Assembly: GCA_947447665.1 (NCBI GenBank) | Contig: CANFJX010000001.1 | Location: 337,911 to 401,910, forward strand | Direction of reading: 5' to 3' | DNA length: 64,000 nucleotides | Source: Bacteriovoracaceae bacterium | GTDB taxonomy: Bacteria > Bdellovibrionota > UBA1018 | Shown: positions 19,063-27,289 of the stretch, one piece after another | Numbering within the stretch: the first letter of the stretch is position 1 | Layout: each line of letters starts with the position of its first letter | The notes under the pieces: generated by a model | The model's input: only the letters and a program-made list of their open reading frames with translations | What the model was told of the DNA's origin: nothing | The model's database searches: none | Translations under genes and position numbers: made by a program

Positions 19063-19737
19063 ATGAGTAATACCCCCGTCAGTTCAGAAAATAGATCCCC
19101 TCGCCTCATCCCTGGTGCGAGGAGAAACTTGGAGGGCTCGAGGGTTCAGACCATCGAGCTCTTAAGAAAAACTGGCATCACTCAAGAACCCAGCCCTGAA
19201 CAACCCGAGGCATATAGATTGTGGATGGCCCTAAAGCAATTCTACTCTCAGGCAATTGAAGCCCAGCAACGGGTGGCACTCGTCAGAAGTGAGGCTATCG
19301 CCCTTCAGGAACAATTGGCGCAACTCAGTGCGGAAAATATTTTTCTCAAGCAGTCCTCAGAGAGGCGGCAGGAGGACTTTCAAGCGCTGAAGAAATTAGA
19401 AATTTTTTGGACTGACAGAGAATCAAAACAATCCATTAAAATCAGAACTCTGGAAGAAAAGAATCGAAAACTAGAGGGATTCCTCAACCGAACCAAAACT
19501 GCGATTCACGCTCGATTCGACTGGCTCAAAAGCTACCAGGAACGACTCAAAACTTATGCGTCCTCTCTTAATGAAGAGAAGTCGAGAATCAAAGCGCTCG
19601 CTAGCCAAATCTCGGTTGAGATTGACAACTCAGAGCGCCCTTGGAAAGACAGGTCTGCCCAGATCTCTCAGTGGATTCAAAACGAGAATCTCAGTCCCAC
19701 GCCCCCCACACCACCTCAACCCCGCTCAGTTTATTAA
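19063..19737 (+). CDS. Coiled-coil protein of unknown function
   Basis: I do not recognise a family. The 224 aa product has a Ser/Arg/Pro-rich N-terminus (about 1-50). A long coiled coil follows (about 55-195), rich in Gln, Glu, Arg and Leu with no Cys or Gly-rich motif. A proline tail (PTPPTPPQPRS) ends the chain. No signal peptide or membrane segment is present, so it is probably cytoplasmic. ATG 19063 follows GAGAGGGTAACC; the frame remains open to a TTG at 19036. It lies between the HD gene and a second coiled-coil gene, all in one direction, possibly one unit. Confidence 0.7.
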   Translation: MSNTPVSSENRSPRLIPGARRNLEGSRVQTIELLRKTGITQEPSPEQPEAYRLWMALKQFYSQAIEAQQRVALVRSEAIALQEQLAQLSAENIFLKQSSERRQEDFQALKKLEIFWTDRESKQSIKIRTLEEKNRKLEGFLNRTKTAIHARFDWLKSYQERLKTYASSLNEEKSRIKALASQISVEIDNSERPWKDRSAQISQWIQNENLSPTPPTPPQPRSVY

Positions 19738-19810
19738 CGCAAAAATTGCCTATCTATACAGTGCAGGGATTACCCATTTACATATTTATTTAAAGTGTAA
19801 GAATTAGAGC

Positions 19811-20704
19811 ATGAGCCTAAACACTAACTCTTTTAAACTCGCCTTTCATCAAGCAGATCAAGTTGTCGCTCAAATCAAGGCAGGAACTCAGCAAAGCCAG
19901 GTTGGAATAGAATCACTAAGAAATCTCCTCATCAATATCCAAAATCGAACCATCGAACTGGAACAAGCTCTCAAACTTGCGACTGAGAAAAATCACTCGC
20001 TTGCAGAACGATTCAATCTCAGCCAAAAAGAACTCCAGAAGGCTGACGTGAGAACTCGAGAACTCGAAGCTCTTGCTGAAAATTACAAACGAAATCTTCA
20101 GGAATCCTTGATTGAACACTCTCGTATCGTCGAACAGACCAAAACCGAAGCTACCAAAAATTTGATGATTAAGCAGACGTTCGAAAACTATGTCGACTAT
20201 GCAGCTAAATCAACGAATGAAAAAATTCGGGAATTTGAAGAAGAAAACAAAAAACTTAAAATCACCCTCAACAAACGAGAAGAGCAGCTGAAGGCCTCCC
20301 TCTCTCAAGCGCAGGAGGCCGCGCAAACGACGCAAACACTGACAAAGCGAGAACAAGACCTGCAACAGCAAATCAAGCGCTTCATCGCTGAAAAGACCAT
20401 CGCCCAGCGGAGTTTTGAGCAACGACTTCAGGCAGCGGAGCAAAGTTTACTCAAAGAAAAGTCCTCTAGAAAATCAATCCAGGATCGAGTCACGCCACTA
20501 GAACAAGAAGTCCAAGAACTTAGGCAGCTCAACGAATCACTCAAAAACACTCTCAAACTCGACTCGATTGACTCCCCTGGAAAAGCTCACTCCTCAAACA
20601 CAAAAGAGGCCCAACCCTTGCCTTCTGAACCACAAAAGGAAGGCACTACTCCAACCCACCGGATCGAAGAAACCAGTGACGGTGCCGTTTTAGTTTGGAA
20701 TTAG
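19811..20704 (+). CDS. Coiled-coil protein of unknown function
   Basis: Unrecognised 297 aa protein that is almost entirely predicted coiled coil (about residues 30-250; Leu/Glu/Gln/Lys heptads). It resembles SMC- or Crescentin-like rods only in composition. The last ~45 residues are a flexible Ser/Pro/Thr region ending in TSDGAVLVWN. No signal peptide or transmembrane helix is seen. It follows the preceding coiled-coil gene by 73 bp and could be its partner. The start ATG 19811 has a poor ribosome site. The bases between the two genes show no clear promoter. Confidence 0.7.
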   Translation: MSLNTNSFKLAFHQADQVVAQIKAGTQQSQVGIESLRNLLINIQNRTIELEQALKLATEKNHSLAERFNLSQKELQKADVRTRELEALAENYKRNLQESLIEHSRIVEQTKTEATKNLMIKQTFENYVDYAAKSTNEKIREFEEENKKLKITLNKREEQLKASLSQAQEAAQTTQTLTKREQDLQQQIKRFIAEKTIAQRSFEQRLQAAEQSLLKEKSSRKSIQDRVTPLEQEVQELRQLNESLKNTLKLDSIDSPGKAHSSNTKEAQPLPSEPQKEGTTPTHRIEETSDGAVLVWN

Positions 20705-20722
20705 TCTGATTCGTACCCACGC

Positions 20723-21973
20723 CTAAAATTGGTACACACTGAGCTTCGCGTCGTCGGTACCCACAACAAACCAGTTGGGCACCATCGTGATCCGGTGCGA
20801 AAAAATATAGGCAGCATCATCCTTTGGCAGTCCGAGATCCCATACTCGTTTCCCGGCTTCATCATAAACCATCACTCGACTCTCTCGAGTCATCGATTGC
20901 TCTACCGATTGATCTCCTGATTGCTCTGCCGAGTGCTCTATCCCCACCCAGACTAAGCCCGACGACAGGTTGATCGAACCAGAATATCGAGAAAAGGTAC
21001 TCTCACCCTGCTTCCAAACTTCTTTTAAAACACTCAATGAGGTGCTCCCCACCCATTGCCCTGCTGTGCTATTGCCGTAATAAAATACACGATCACCTCT
21101 CGTGGAGGACTCGAGTTGCTCAACAGGAAATGTAGGACTTACTTGCCCCATGGACTGACCCTTATCGCCAAAAAACGCGATTTTTTCACTCTTTGGACCA
21201 GTGCGAACCAAAGCAGCAACCTGAAAGGCGGGCGTTGAACTCGGAGTAGCTGAGGGAGCCAATCGATTAGTCCCTTCAGCTCCGGCCACTGCTAGGTCGA
21301 TTACCTCGCCATCAATTTTCTTTCTCCAAACGGGCTGAAAGTCAGCTCCAAAAACCACGATTTCACCGCCCGTCAATGCGATAGCTAAGTTCTTTTGATC
21401 CTCGGAGAACTTGAAAGCAACCACATCCCCCTGGATGGGAAACTGTCCGACTTTCTTTCCTGCCCAGTCCAAAATATCAAAGGCTACCCGAGGGCCTGCG
21501 TCATCGTCATGATAGCACACCACCCTGGGAGGCTCTTGTATGACATAGGGCTTACAAACCCCTTCAGTTGTCCAAATCCGACGACCCCGAGAGTCCATTC
21601 CGATCAATTCATCCAAGTGAGTGGCTAAAACAATCAGATCTCCCCCCGCAGAGATGGCCACGTCTTTGATCGGAAACTTGACTCTTTGCTCCCAGATGAG
21701 CTTCCCTTGCGTACTCCACAGCGAAAGAAGAGGATGCTTTGAACTTCCCGGAATATCCCCATCAGGATGGGTTGCCACCAGGATCTGCTTTCCGTTTCTG
21801 GCGAGGACCAAACTGGAGATCGCCCCCTTCATCCTCTGACTCCATAGGCGCCTCGGCCCAGCATTCAGGCCAGAGGCAGGGGCACTTAAATGAGTCCGAG
21901 CATAGCCCTGCTCGAGCACCAACCATGAAAAAATCAGCCCAATTCCAATCCTTGAGATTATTGCTTTTGACAC
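20723..21973 (-). CDS. Secreted beta-propeller (PQQ/WD40-like repeat) protein
   Basis: Function unknown; propellers usually serve as scaffolds. The 416 aa protein has an N-terminal signal peptide (ISRIGIGLIFSWLVLEQGYA). Repeated blades of about 40-50 residues follow, with hydrophobic strands and Trp/Asp turns (LSLWSTQGKLIWEQRV, GMDSRGRRIWTTEG, VFGADFQPVWRKKIDG, YDEAGKRVWDLGL). These x-G-x-x-x-W patterns are typical of PQQ-like quinoprotein repeats without evidence of a cofactor. A low-complexity segment EQSGDQSVEQS lies near residue 370. The start is GTG 21973 with a weak ribosome site. It is convergent with the coiled-coil genes and divergent from the RimK-like gene. Confidence 0.78.
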   Translation of the reverse strand: MSKAIISRIGIGLIFSWLVLEQGYARTHLSAPASGLNAGPRRLWSQRMKGAISSLVLARNGKQILVATHPDGDIPGSSKHPLLSLWSTQGKLIWEQRVKFPIKDVAISAGGDLIVLATHLDELIGMDSRGRRIWTTEGVCKPYVIQEPPRVVCYHDDDAGPRVAFDILDWAGKKVGQFPIQGDVVAFKFSEDQKNLAIALTGGEIVVFGADFQPVWRKKIDGEVIDLAVAGAEGTNRLAPSATPSSTPAFQVAALVRTGPKSEKIAFFGDKGQSMGQVSPTFPVEQLESSTRGDRVFYYGNSTAGQWVGSTSLSVLKEVWKQGESTFSRYSGSINLSSGLVWVGIEHSAEQSGDQSVEQSMTRESRVMVYDEAGKRVWDLGLPKDDAAYIFSHRITMVPNWFVVGTDDAKLSVYQF

Positions 21974-22020
21974 CTTGATTGTAATGCTACTGTAAGACTG
22001 TAGAAAACAAAAACAAACCT

Positions 22021-22905
22021 ATGCGAATTGCGATTCTTTCAAGAAACTCAAAACTTCACAGTATCCGGCGCCTCAGGTATGAAGCCGATCAACTTGACAT
22101 GGAGTGTCAAATTATTGATCCCCTCGCTTGCCAATTGGTCATTCGAGGGAAGGAAAGCCAGGTTGTCCTTAAAAACCGTCCTCTTCCCGTTTTCGATGCA
22201 CTCCTCCCTCGGATCGGTGCCTCGATTACCGATTATGGGCTTTGCGTGGTCCGGCACTTTGAGATGCAAAAGATCCCAACCCTGAATGGCTCCCGTGCAA
22301 TTGCAGAGTCTCGGGATAAAATGCGTAGCCTCCAAGTCCTCACCGAAGCAGGGCTCCTCGTCCCTGCCACTGTTCTGACGAGAAATACCCAGAGCCTCAA
22401 AACCGCAGTCGAAGCCGTTCAGGGACTTCCCGTTGTTTTGAAAATTCTAAGAGGAACCCAAGGGGTCGGGGTCATGCTCGTTCATTCTCCGATTTCTTTA
22501 GGCTCGGTCCTCGACACCCTCAGAACCTTGGATCAAGACGTGATTATTCAGCAATTTATTGTCGAGGGAGCCGGGCGCGATTACCGAGCTTTTGTTGTCG
22601 GCGACCGAGTCGTCGCAGCGATGGTCCGGACCGCTCCCCCGGGCGAATTTCGCTCCAACATTCATCGAGGAGGCTCGGCTCAGGTCGTGAAGCTTTCTAA
22701 GAAATTCGAGCAAACCGCCGTTCGAGCAGCTAAAATCCTCGGCCTGCAGATCGCCGGCGTCGACCTCATGGAGAGTCACGAAGGGCCACTGGTGATTGAA
22801 GTCAACAGCTCGCCCGGATTTGAGGGCATCGAGAAAGCGACCGGAATCAACGTTGCCCAATCGATCATGAAGCAAATGAAAGCGATGATTCGTAAGCGCC
22901 GATAG
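22021..22905 (+). CDS. RimK-family ATP-grasp ligase
   Basis: ATP-grasp enzyme of the RimK type, which ligates glutamate (or another amino acid) to a carboxyl group; in E. coli the target is ribosomal protein S6. The 294 aa chain carries SRNSKLHSIRRLRYEA at the N-terminus, ESRDKMRSLQVLTEAGL near residue 100, and VVLKILRGTQGVGVML (ATP-grasp glycine loop) near 143. QQFIVEGAGRDYRAFVVGDRVVAAM lies around 178-202, and GVDLMESHEGPLVIEVNSSPGFEG (metal-binding Glu and Asn) near 245-265. Length and motifs match RimK well. No rpsF is nearby, so the substrate cannot be named. No clear ribosome site precedes the ATG. Confidence 0.88.
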   Translation: MRIAILSRNSKLHSIRRLRYEADQLDMECQIIDPLACQLVIRGKESQVVLKNRPLPVFDALLPRIGASITDYGLCVVRHFEMQKIPTLNGSRAIAESRDKMRSLQVLTEAGLLVPATVLTRNTQSLKTAVEAVQGLPVVLKILRGTQGVGVMLVHSPISLGSVLDTLRTLDQDVIIQQFIVEGAGRDYRAFVVGDRVVAAMVRTAPPGEFRSNIHRGGSAQVVKLSKKFEQTAVRAAKILGLQIAGVDLMESHEGPLVIEVNSSPGFEGIEKATGINVAQSIMKQMKAMIRKRR

Positions 22906-22922
22906 ATACTCTCAAAAAATGA

Positions 22923-23249
22923 TCACTTCGCTTTAAGAAGTCTTGAGTACTTTCGCTTGGCTTGTGTGCGGACTGCTTTCGAAGTTTTCTTTTGAAACTC
23001 CTCGATCGAGTGACACCCGTAAATTTTCTTAAGTAGCATCACCTGAACCTGGCTCATTAACTCTTCGGCGATGGACTTTTCAAGCGACAGAGGTATGATT
23101 ATTTTCATCCTCCTCAGGTAGGAAAAGTAGTCTTTGATTACCTGACTTATAAAAACCTTTCGGTCAACTTCATTATCTTGAAAGTTCACCAAGTGCTGTT
23201 CGAATATGACATATAGGGGATCGGAATTTCCGGTTCTTGCCGATTTCAT
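22923..23249 (-). CDS. Small conserved-looking protein of unknown function
   Basis: Not recognised. From ATG 23249 the product is 108 aa, mainly helical and basic at the C-terminus (KKTSKAVRTQAKRKYSRLLKAK), with no signal peptide, membrane segment or metal motif. The frame remains open to about 23309, so a longer N-terminus is possible. That extension would overlap the divergent DHH gene. The ribosome site is weak for every start. Coding-like amino-acid composition and a snug position between rimK and the DHH gene support it being real. Confidence 0.55.
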   Translation of the reverse strand: MKSARTGNSDPLYVIFEQHLVNFQDNEVDRKVFISQVIKDYFSYLRRMKIIIPLSLEKSIAEELMSQVQVMLLKKIYGCHSIEEFQKKTSKAVRTQAKRKYSRLLKAK

Positions 23250-23299
23250 TTGGGGGGTATCCTCTTGATGAAATCTCATCGGAACTGGGGGTCTCAGCC

Positions 23300-24343
23300 T
23301 TGAGTACAAAAAAATTAAAAGCTTCCGCTGAAATCAGGCAAGTTGCGAAAGCCATTCGAGAAGCGAAAAATATCGTCATTTCAACCCATCTCATGCCTGA
23401 TGGAGACGGCCTCGGCGCAGCAATCGCGCTGTATCATTACCTGAGAAAAGCAGGAAAAAAATGCCGAATTCTCAATCCCGATCCCTTGCCAAAACGCTAC
23501 CAGTTCTTAGATCCGAAAAGTCAATTCCTCTTCGCTAGCTCACAAAGATCTCTTCCCAGAAAGCCTGATCTCTGGATTATTTTAGATACCCATGATCCCC
23601 GCAGACTAGGAGGCCTCTGGGATGCACTCGCCCCTCAGTGCGAACATATTTTATTCCTAGATCACCATCCTAGACCCCAGGGAAAACTCTCACTCGACTA
23701 TCCCACAAACACCACTGTGATCTCCCAAGTCACGGCCAGCAGCATCGGTGAACTGCTACATACTCTCTTTACTCGCCTCAACTTAGCGACCCTCGATGCC
23801 AAAATCGCTCTCGGCCTCTACGTTTCTGTCATGACCGACACCAATAGTTTTCGCTACGCACGGACCACACCAGCGGCCCACCGAATTGCGGCTCAAATGA
23901 TCGAGCATGGGATTAATCCCGAAGACATCTACCAAAAAATCTACTCCTCTAAAGCCGTGTCCCATCTCCAACTGCTCGGTGTTCTCCTACAAAATGTTCA
24001 AATGTCCCCCGGTGGCAAAGTCGCCTGGATCGAAATGGACCGTGGCCTTCGCTCACTCTATCGAGCATCAGCTGATGAAACCCTCTCTTTTTTGAATCTC
24101 CTCTTGCTCATCCAAGACACCGAGGTCATTTGCTTTTTTAGAGAAGAAGATGACGGAAAGACCAGAGTTTCCATCAAATCAAAAGGAAGAATCATTATCA
24201 GTCAACTAGCGATGGAGCTCGGGGGCGGGGGCCACGACTATGCGGCCGGATTAGCCCTTTCTCGCTCTTTGAATCAAACCCGAGTTTTGGTAATCTCCCG
24301 AATCGAAAAACTAATTAAGACACAAGAGAAGAGTCATTTATGA
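23300..24343 (+). CDS. DHH-family phosphoesterase, NrnA-like
   Basis: Likely hydrolyses short oligoribonucleotides and/or 3'-phosphoadenosine 5'-phosphate or cyclic dinucleotide products. The DHH domain shows THLMPDGDGLGAAIAL near residue 30, ILDTHDPRRLGG near 95, the name motif FLDHHPRP near 115, and VMTDTNSFRY near 175. The DHHA1 substrate domain ends with GGGGHDYAAGLAL near residue 325. Two TTG starts are possible. TTG 23300 (347 aa) follows GGGGG and gives a family-like N-terminus, whereas TTG 23237 adds 21 residues and overlaps the divergent small gene. It overlaps the next gene by ATGA. Confidence 0.87.
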   Translation: MSTKKLKASAEIRQVAKAIREAKNIVISTHLMPDGDGLGAAIALYHYLRKAGKKCRILNPDPLPKRYQFLDPKSQFLFASSQRSLPRKPDLWIILDTHDPRRLGGLWDALAPQCEHILFLDHHPRPQGKLSLDYPTNTTVISQVTASSIGELLHTLFTRLNLATLDAKIALGLYVSVMTDTNSFRYARTTPAAHRIAAQMIEHGINPEDIYQKIYSSKAVSHLQLLGVLLQNVQMSPGGKVAWIEMDRGLRSLYRASADETLSFLNLLLLIQDTEVICFFREEDDGKTRVSIKSKGRIIISQLAMELGGGGHDYAAGLALSRSLNQTRVLVISRIEKLIKTQEKSHL

Positions 24344-25380
24344 TTGAATCCATAGAAATTTCTAAGTTTGGCGGGCCCGAAGTCATGAGAAGAATCGAAA
24401 TCCCTTCACCCCCACTCCGCCTCGATGGCGTGCGTATCCAGGTCATAGCATCAGGGGTTAACTTTGCTGATCTCATGATGAGAATGGGGCTTTATCCTGA
24501 GGCACCCAAACCTCCCTTCGTCCCCGGATATGAAGTCGCAGGAAGAGTATTAGAAGTCGGACAAGCGGTGAAATCGATTCATCCAGGAGACCGTGTCCTT
24601 GGCGGCTCCAGATTCGGGGGCTACACCTCTGAAATTGTCTTGCCCGAGTATCAAGTTCGAAAAATTCCCGACCGACTTTCGGATACCGAAGCAGCTGCCG
24701 TCCCCGTCAACTTCCTGACTGCCTGGATGGCTCTCCACGAAATGGCTCGAATCCGAAAAGGAGACCGTGTGCTGATCCAAAGTGCAGCAGGAGGAGTTGG
24801 CGTAGCAGCCATCCAGATTGCTGCACAGGCAGGAGCTCGGGTCGTAGGACTCGTCGGATCATCTTCTAAGGTGGGCGCCATCAAAGCCCTCGGAGCCTCG
24901 GAAGTGGTTCTCAAAAGCGAATGGGAAGAGATAAGTGATGAGCAAGCCGGAGGTTTTCAGGTGATTCTGGACTCAACTGGGGGAGAAAGTCTCAAAAGAA
25001 GCATGAGGCGGCTCTCGCCGACGGGGAGAGTTGTGAACTTCGGAGCTTCAAGTAGCGTTTCCGGACCTAAGCGCTCCCTGCCTCACATTATCTCACTGCT
25101 CATGAACACTTCGATTGTGACTCCTTTTAAACTGATGATGGAAAATAAGGGTATCTTTGGCTTAAACCTCCTTCAACTTTTAAAAGAACCTCAAGCCGGA
25201 GAATTCAACCCTATATATTCTGCCTTTGATCAAATTATGGAAAGATTTGTCGATGGCTCTTTTAAGGTGATCGTGGGGAAGACTTTCCCTCTCGCTCAAG
25301 CTGGCGCATCACACACTTATCTGCAGAGCCGAGCTAACATTGGAAAAGTCGTTCTCCTGACTACGCCAAAAAATAACTGA
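24340..25380 (+). CDS. Zinc-type alcohol dehydrogenase-like / quinone oxidoreductase (MDR family)
   Basis: NAD(P)H-dependent oxidoreductase of the medium-chain superfamily, 346 aa, closest by eye to the VAT-1/quinone oxidoreductase branch. Features: VNFADLMMRMGLYPEAPKPP near residue 40 and PGYEVAGRVLEVG near residue 60. The nucleotide-binding loop is SAAGGVGVAAIQIAAQAGA near residue 150, followed by DSTGGESLKRSMRRL near 210. The cysteine ligands of zinc dehydrogenases are absent, as in quinone reductases. It is translationally coupled to the DHH gene (ATGA overlap), and the strong hairpin terminator follows. The substrate is unknown. Confidence 0.88.
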   Translation: MIESIEISKFGGPEVMRRIEIPSPPLRLDGVRIQVIASGVNFADLMMRMGLYPEAPKPPFVPGYEVAGRVLEVGQAVKSIHPGDRVLGGSRFGGYTSEIVLPEYQVRKIPDRLSDTEAAAVPVNFLTAWMALHEMARIRKGDRVLIQSAAGGVGVAAIQIAAQAGARVVGLVGSSSKVGAIKALGASEVVLKSEWEEISDEQAGGFQVILDSTGGESLKRSMRRLSPTGRVVNFGASSSVSGPKRSLPHIISLLMNTSIVTPFKLMMENKGIFGLNLLQLLKEPQAGEFNPIYSAFDQIMERFVDGSFKVIVGKTFPLAQAGASHTYLQSRANIGKVVLLTTPKNN

Positions 25381-25407
25381 ACACGTTCTGATATCGTGAC
25401 AGGTAAC

Positions 25408-25478
25408 TAGACAGATGCTCGCGTTGAGTCCCGCGTCCTCGCTCTTCTACTCCAATGCGAACATCTGTCTGGTTTTTT
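25408..25478 (+). terminator. Long-stem rho-independent terminator after the MDR gene
   Basis: AGACAGATG (25409-25417) pairs with CATCTGTCT (25462-25470). The stem continues inward with one mismatch, TCGC/GCGA, a GUUG/CAAU block and AGT/ACT around one bulge. That makes roughly 20 bp around an ~19-nt loop, and GG plus six T follow (25473-25478). It lies about 28 bp after the stop codon. The stem is longer than most intrinsic terminators. Confidence 0.82.
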
Positions 25479-25495
25479 CGAGACTTTTCTTCATA

Positions 25496-25523
25496 TTGAC
25501 ATTCACTGAAATTCAGCTATAGG
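25496..25523 (+). promoter_or_regulatory. Candidate sigma-70 promoter of the Gld-type ABC operon
   Basis: Consensus TTGACA (25496-25501), a 16-bp spacer, then TATAGG (25518-25523). It lies directly after the terminator and 42 bp before the GldA-like ATG, consistent with the start of a new operon. Confidence 0.65.
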
Positions 25524-25565
25524 CTAATGAAGTTAACCTTACTTTATGCTTAAGAGGCTAATTCT

Positions 25566-26516
25566 ATGATTCAAGTTTCCCATCTCACTAAATTTTACGG
25601 GCCACGAGCGGCGGTAAATGATCTGAGTTTTGCGGTCAAAAAAGGTGAAATCGTTGGCTTCCTTGGCCCCAACGGAGCCGGCAAAAGCACTACCATGAAA
25701 ATCCTCACTGGCTTTATGCCAGCATCAGCTGGCTCAGCCAAAATTGCTGGTTACGATGTTTTTGAAAATGCAATTGAAGTCAAACGAAACATTGGTTTTC
25801 TCCCGGAGAATCCACCCGTTTATCCTGAAATGCAAGTCGGAGACTATTTAGTTTTTGCAGCACAGCTCCACCAGGTCGCAAAGGAAAAAATTAGAACCGC
25901 AGTAGACCACGCTTTAACCAAAACTTCTTTGGGAGATGTTAGAAAACGTCTCATCGGCAACTTATCGAAGGGTTACAGACAGCGAGTCGGGCTTGCTCAA
26001 GCATTGGTGCACAATCCCGCAGTTCTGATTTTAGATGAACCCACGGTTGGACTCGACCCGAAGCAGATTATCGAAATTCGAGAACTCATTAAAGGGCTAG
26101 GTGGAGAACATACCGTCATTCTCAGCTCTCATATTTTGCCAGAAGTCACAGCCACCTGTGAGCGGATCATCGTGATCAATCAAGGCAGAATTGTAGCTGA
26201 GGACACGATCGACCAGTTGACAGCAAGGATCAAAAAAGGACTCATTTACTCACTCGTAGTCAAAAATCCCGCACAGGAAGGTGTCAGCGCGATTCGAAAA
26301 ATCCCCGGCATCCAGACTGTTACGCAAGTCGGCCCTAAGCTAGTGATCGAGATCCAACCTGGATCGAGTGAAGTCCGCGACCAAATTGTGGAGGCGGCAG
26401 TGAAGAGAGAAATGGGAGTTCTCGAGTTCAGCGCAGAAAAAGTCAGCCTTGAGGAAATTTTCTTACAACTCACAACGATTGAGACACCGATTGAAAATGC
26501 AGGAGTTGCAGTATGA
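25566..26516 (+). CDS. GldA-like ABC transporter ATP-binding protein
   Basis: ATPase of an ABC-2 type system. The 316 aa protein has Walker A GPNGAGKSTTM (about residue 38), the signature LSKGYRQRVGLAQAL (about 140), Walker B VLILDEPTVGLDP, and the switch His in ILSSHILPEV. A C-terminal domain of ~90 residues resembles the GldA/NatA/CcmA branch. It overlaps the permease gene by ATGA. Together with the next two genes it forms the GldA-GldF-GldG set named from gliding Bacteroidetes. Homologous sets are common in bacteria that do not glide that way, so the transported substrate is unknown. Confidence 0.9.
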   Translation: MIQVSHLTKFYGPRAAVNDLSFAVKKGEIVGFLGPNGAGKSTTMKILTGFMPASAGSAKIAGYDVFENAIEVKRNIGFLPENPPVYPEMQVGDYLVFAAQLHQVAKEKIRTAVDHALTKTSLGDVRKRLIGNLSKGYRQRVGLAQALVHNPAVLILDEPTVGLDPKQIIEIRELIKGLGGEHTVILSSHILPEVTATCERIIVINQGRIVAEDTIDQLTARIKKGLIYSLVVKNPAQEGVSAIRKIPGIQTVTQVGPKLVIEIQPGSSEVRDQIVEAAVKREMGVLEFSAEKVSLEEIFLQLTTIETPIENAGVAV

Positions 26517-27283
26517 GCCCAAGAAATGTTTGGACAATTGCTCGAAAAGATTTTCGGACCTATTTCATGTCCCCGATTGCCTACATCATCATCGCTGGAT
26601 TTATGCTGATCATGGGGTGGATGTTTTTTTACACCTTGAGCCATTTTGAAATGCAAAACATGCAGTATCAGCAGTTCAACATGGGAAAAAGCCCAAGCAT
26701 TACAGATGGTATTATCAGACCTGTTTATGGAAACATGAACGTCATTTTTCTCTTTCTCGTTCCCTTCATTACTATGCGCCTTTTTTCAGAAGAGAAGAAG
26801 CAACACACCATAGAACTTCTAATGACTTCGCCAATTACTCTCAGCGAAATTATCTTAGGTAAATTTTTATCCTCGCTTCTCCTGGTTGTCATTATGCTGG
26901 GAATCACTCTCGTTTACCCCATTACCCTTTTTGCAACGGGAAATCCTGAACTAGGGCCCATTGTCACCAGCTATATTGGCACGCTCCTCTTGGCGAGTTG
27001 TTACTTATCTCTCGGAATTTTCTTCTCCTCACTGACTGAAAATCAAATTGTGGCAGGATCTCTCACCTTTGCTAGCGCCCTCTTTTTCTGGCTAGTGAAC
27101 TGGGCCTCCCAGGCTGCTGGGCCCGTCTGGAGTGAAGTTCTGAACTATCTATCCTTAATTAGTCACTACAATAACTTTGGCCAAGGACTCCTGAACTCAA
27201 GCGACGTCATCTACTACTTGTCGTTCATTGGGATCGGACTCTTCCTAACTCATCGAGTTCTCGACTCCTTTCGGTGGAGGTAA
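26513..27283 (+). CDS. GldF-like ABC-2 permease
   Basis: Integral membrane subunit of 256 aa with about six hydrophobic segments (starting near residues 20, 60, 100, 135, 175 and 228). An N-terminal IARKDFRTYFMSPIAY and the LFSEEKKQHTIELLMTSPIT loop are typical of ABC-2/GldF permeases: this cytoplasmic coupling region contacts the ATPase. It is translationally coupled to the GldA-like gene and lies 6 bp before the GldG-like gene. Substrate not known. Confidence 0.88.
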   Translation: MSPRNVWTIARKDFRTYFMSPIAYIIIAGFMLIMGWMFFYTLSHFEMQNMQYQQFNMGKSPSITDGIIRPVYGNMNVIFLFLVPFITMRLFSEEKKQHTIELLMTSPITLSEIILGKFLSSLLLVVIMLGITLVYPITLFATGNPELGPIVTSYIGTLLLASCYLSLGIFFSSLTENQIVAGSLTFASALFFWLVNWASQAAGPVWSEVLNYLSLISHYNNFGQGLLNSSDVIYYLSFIGIGLFLTHRVLDSFRWR

Positions 27284-27289
27284 TCAACT

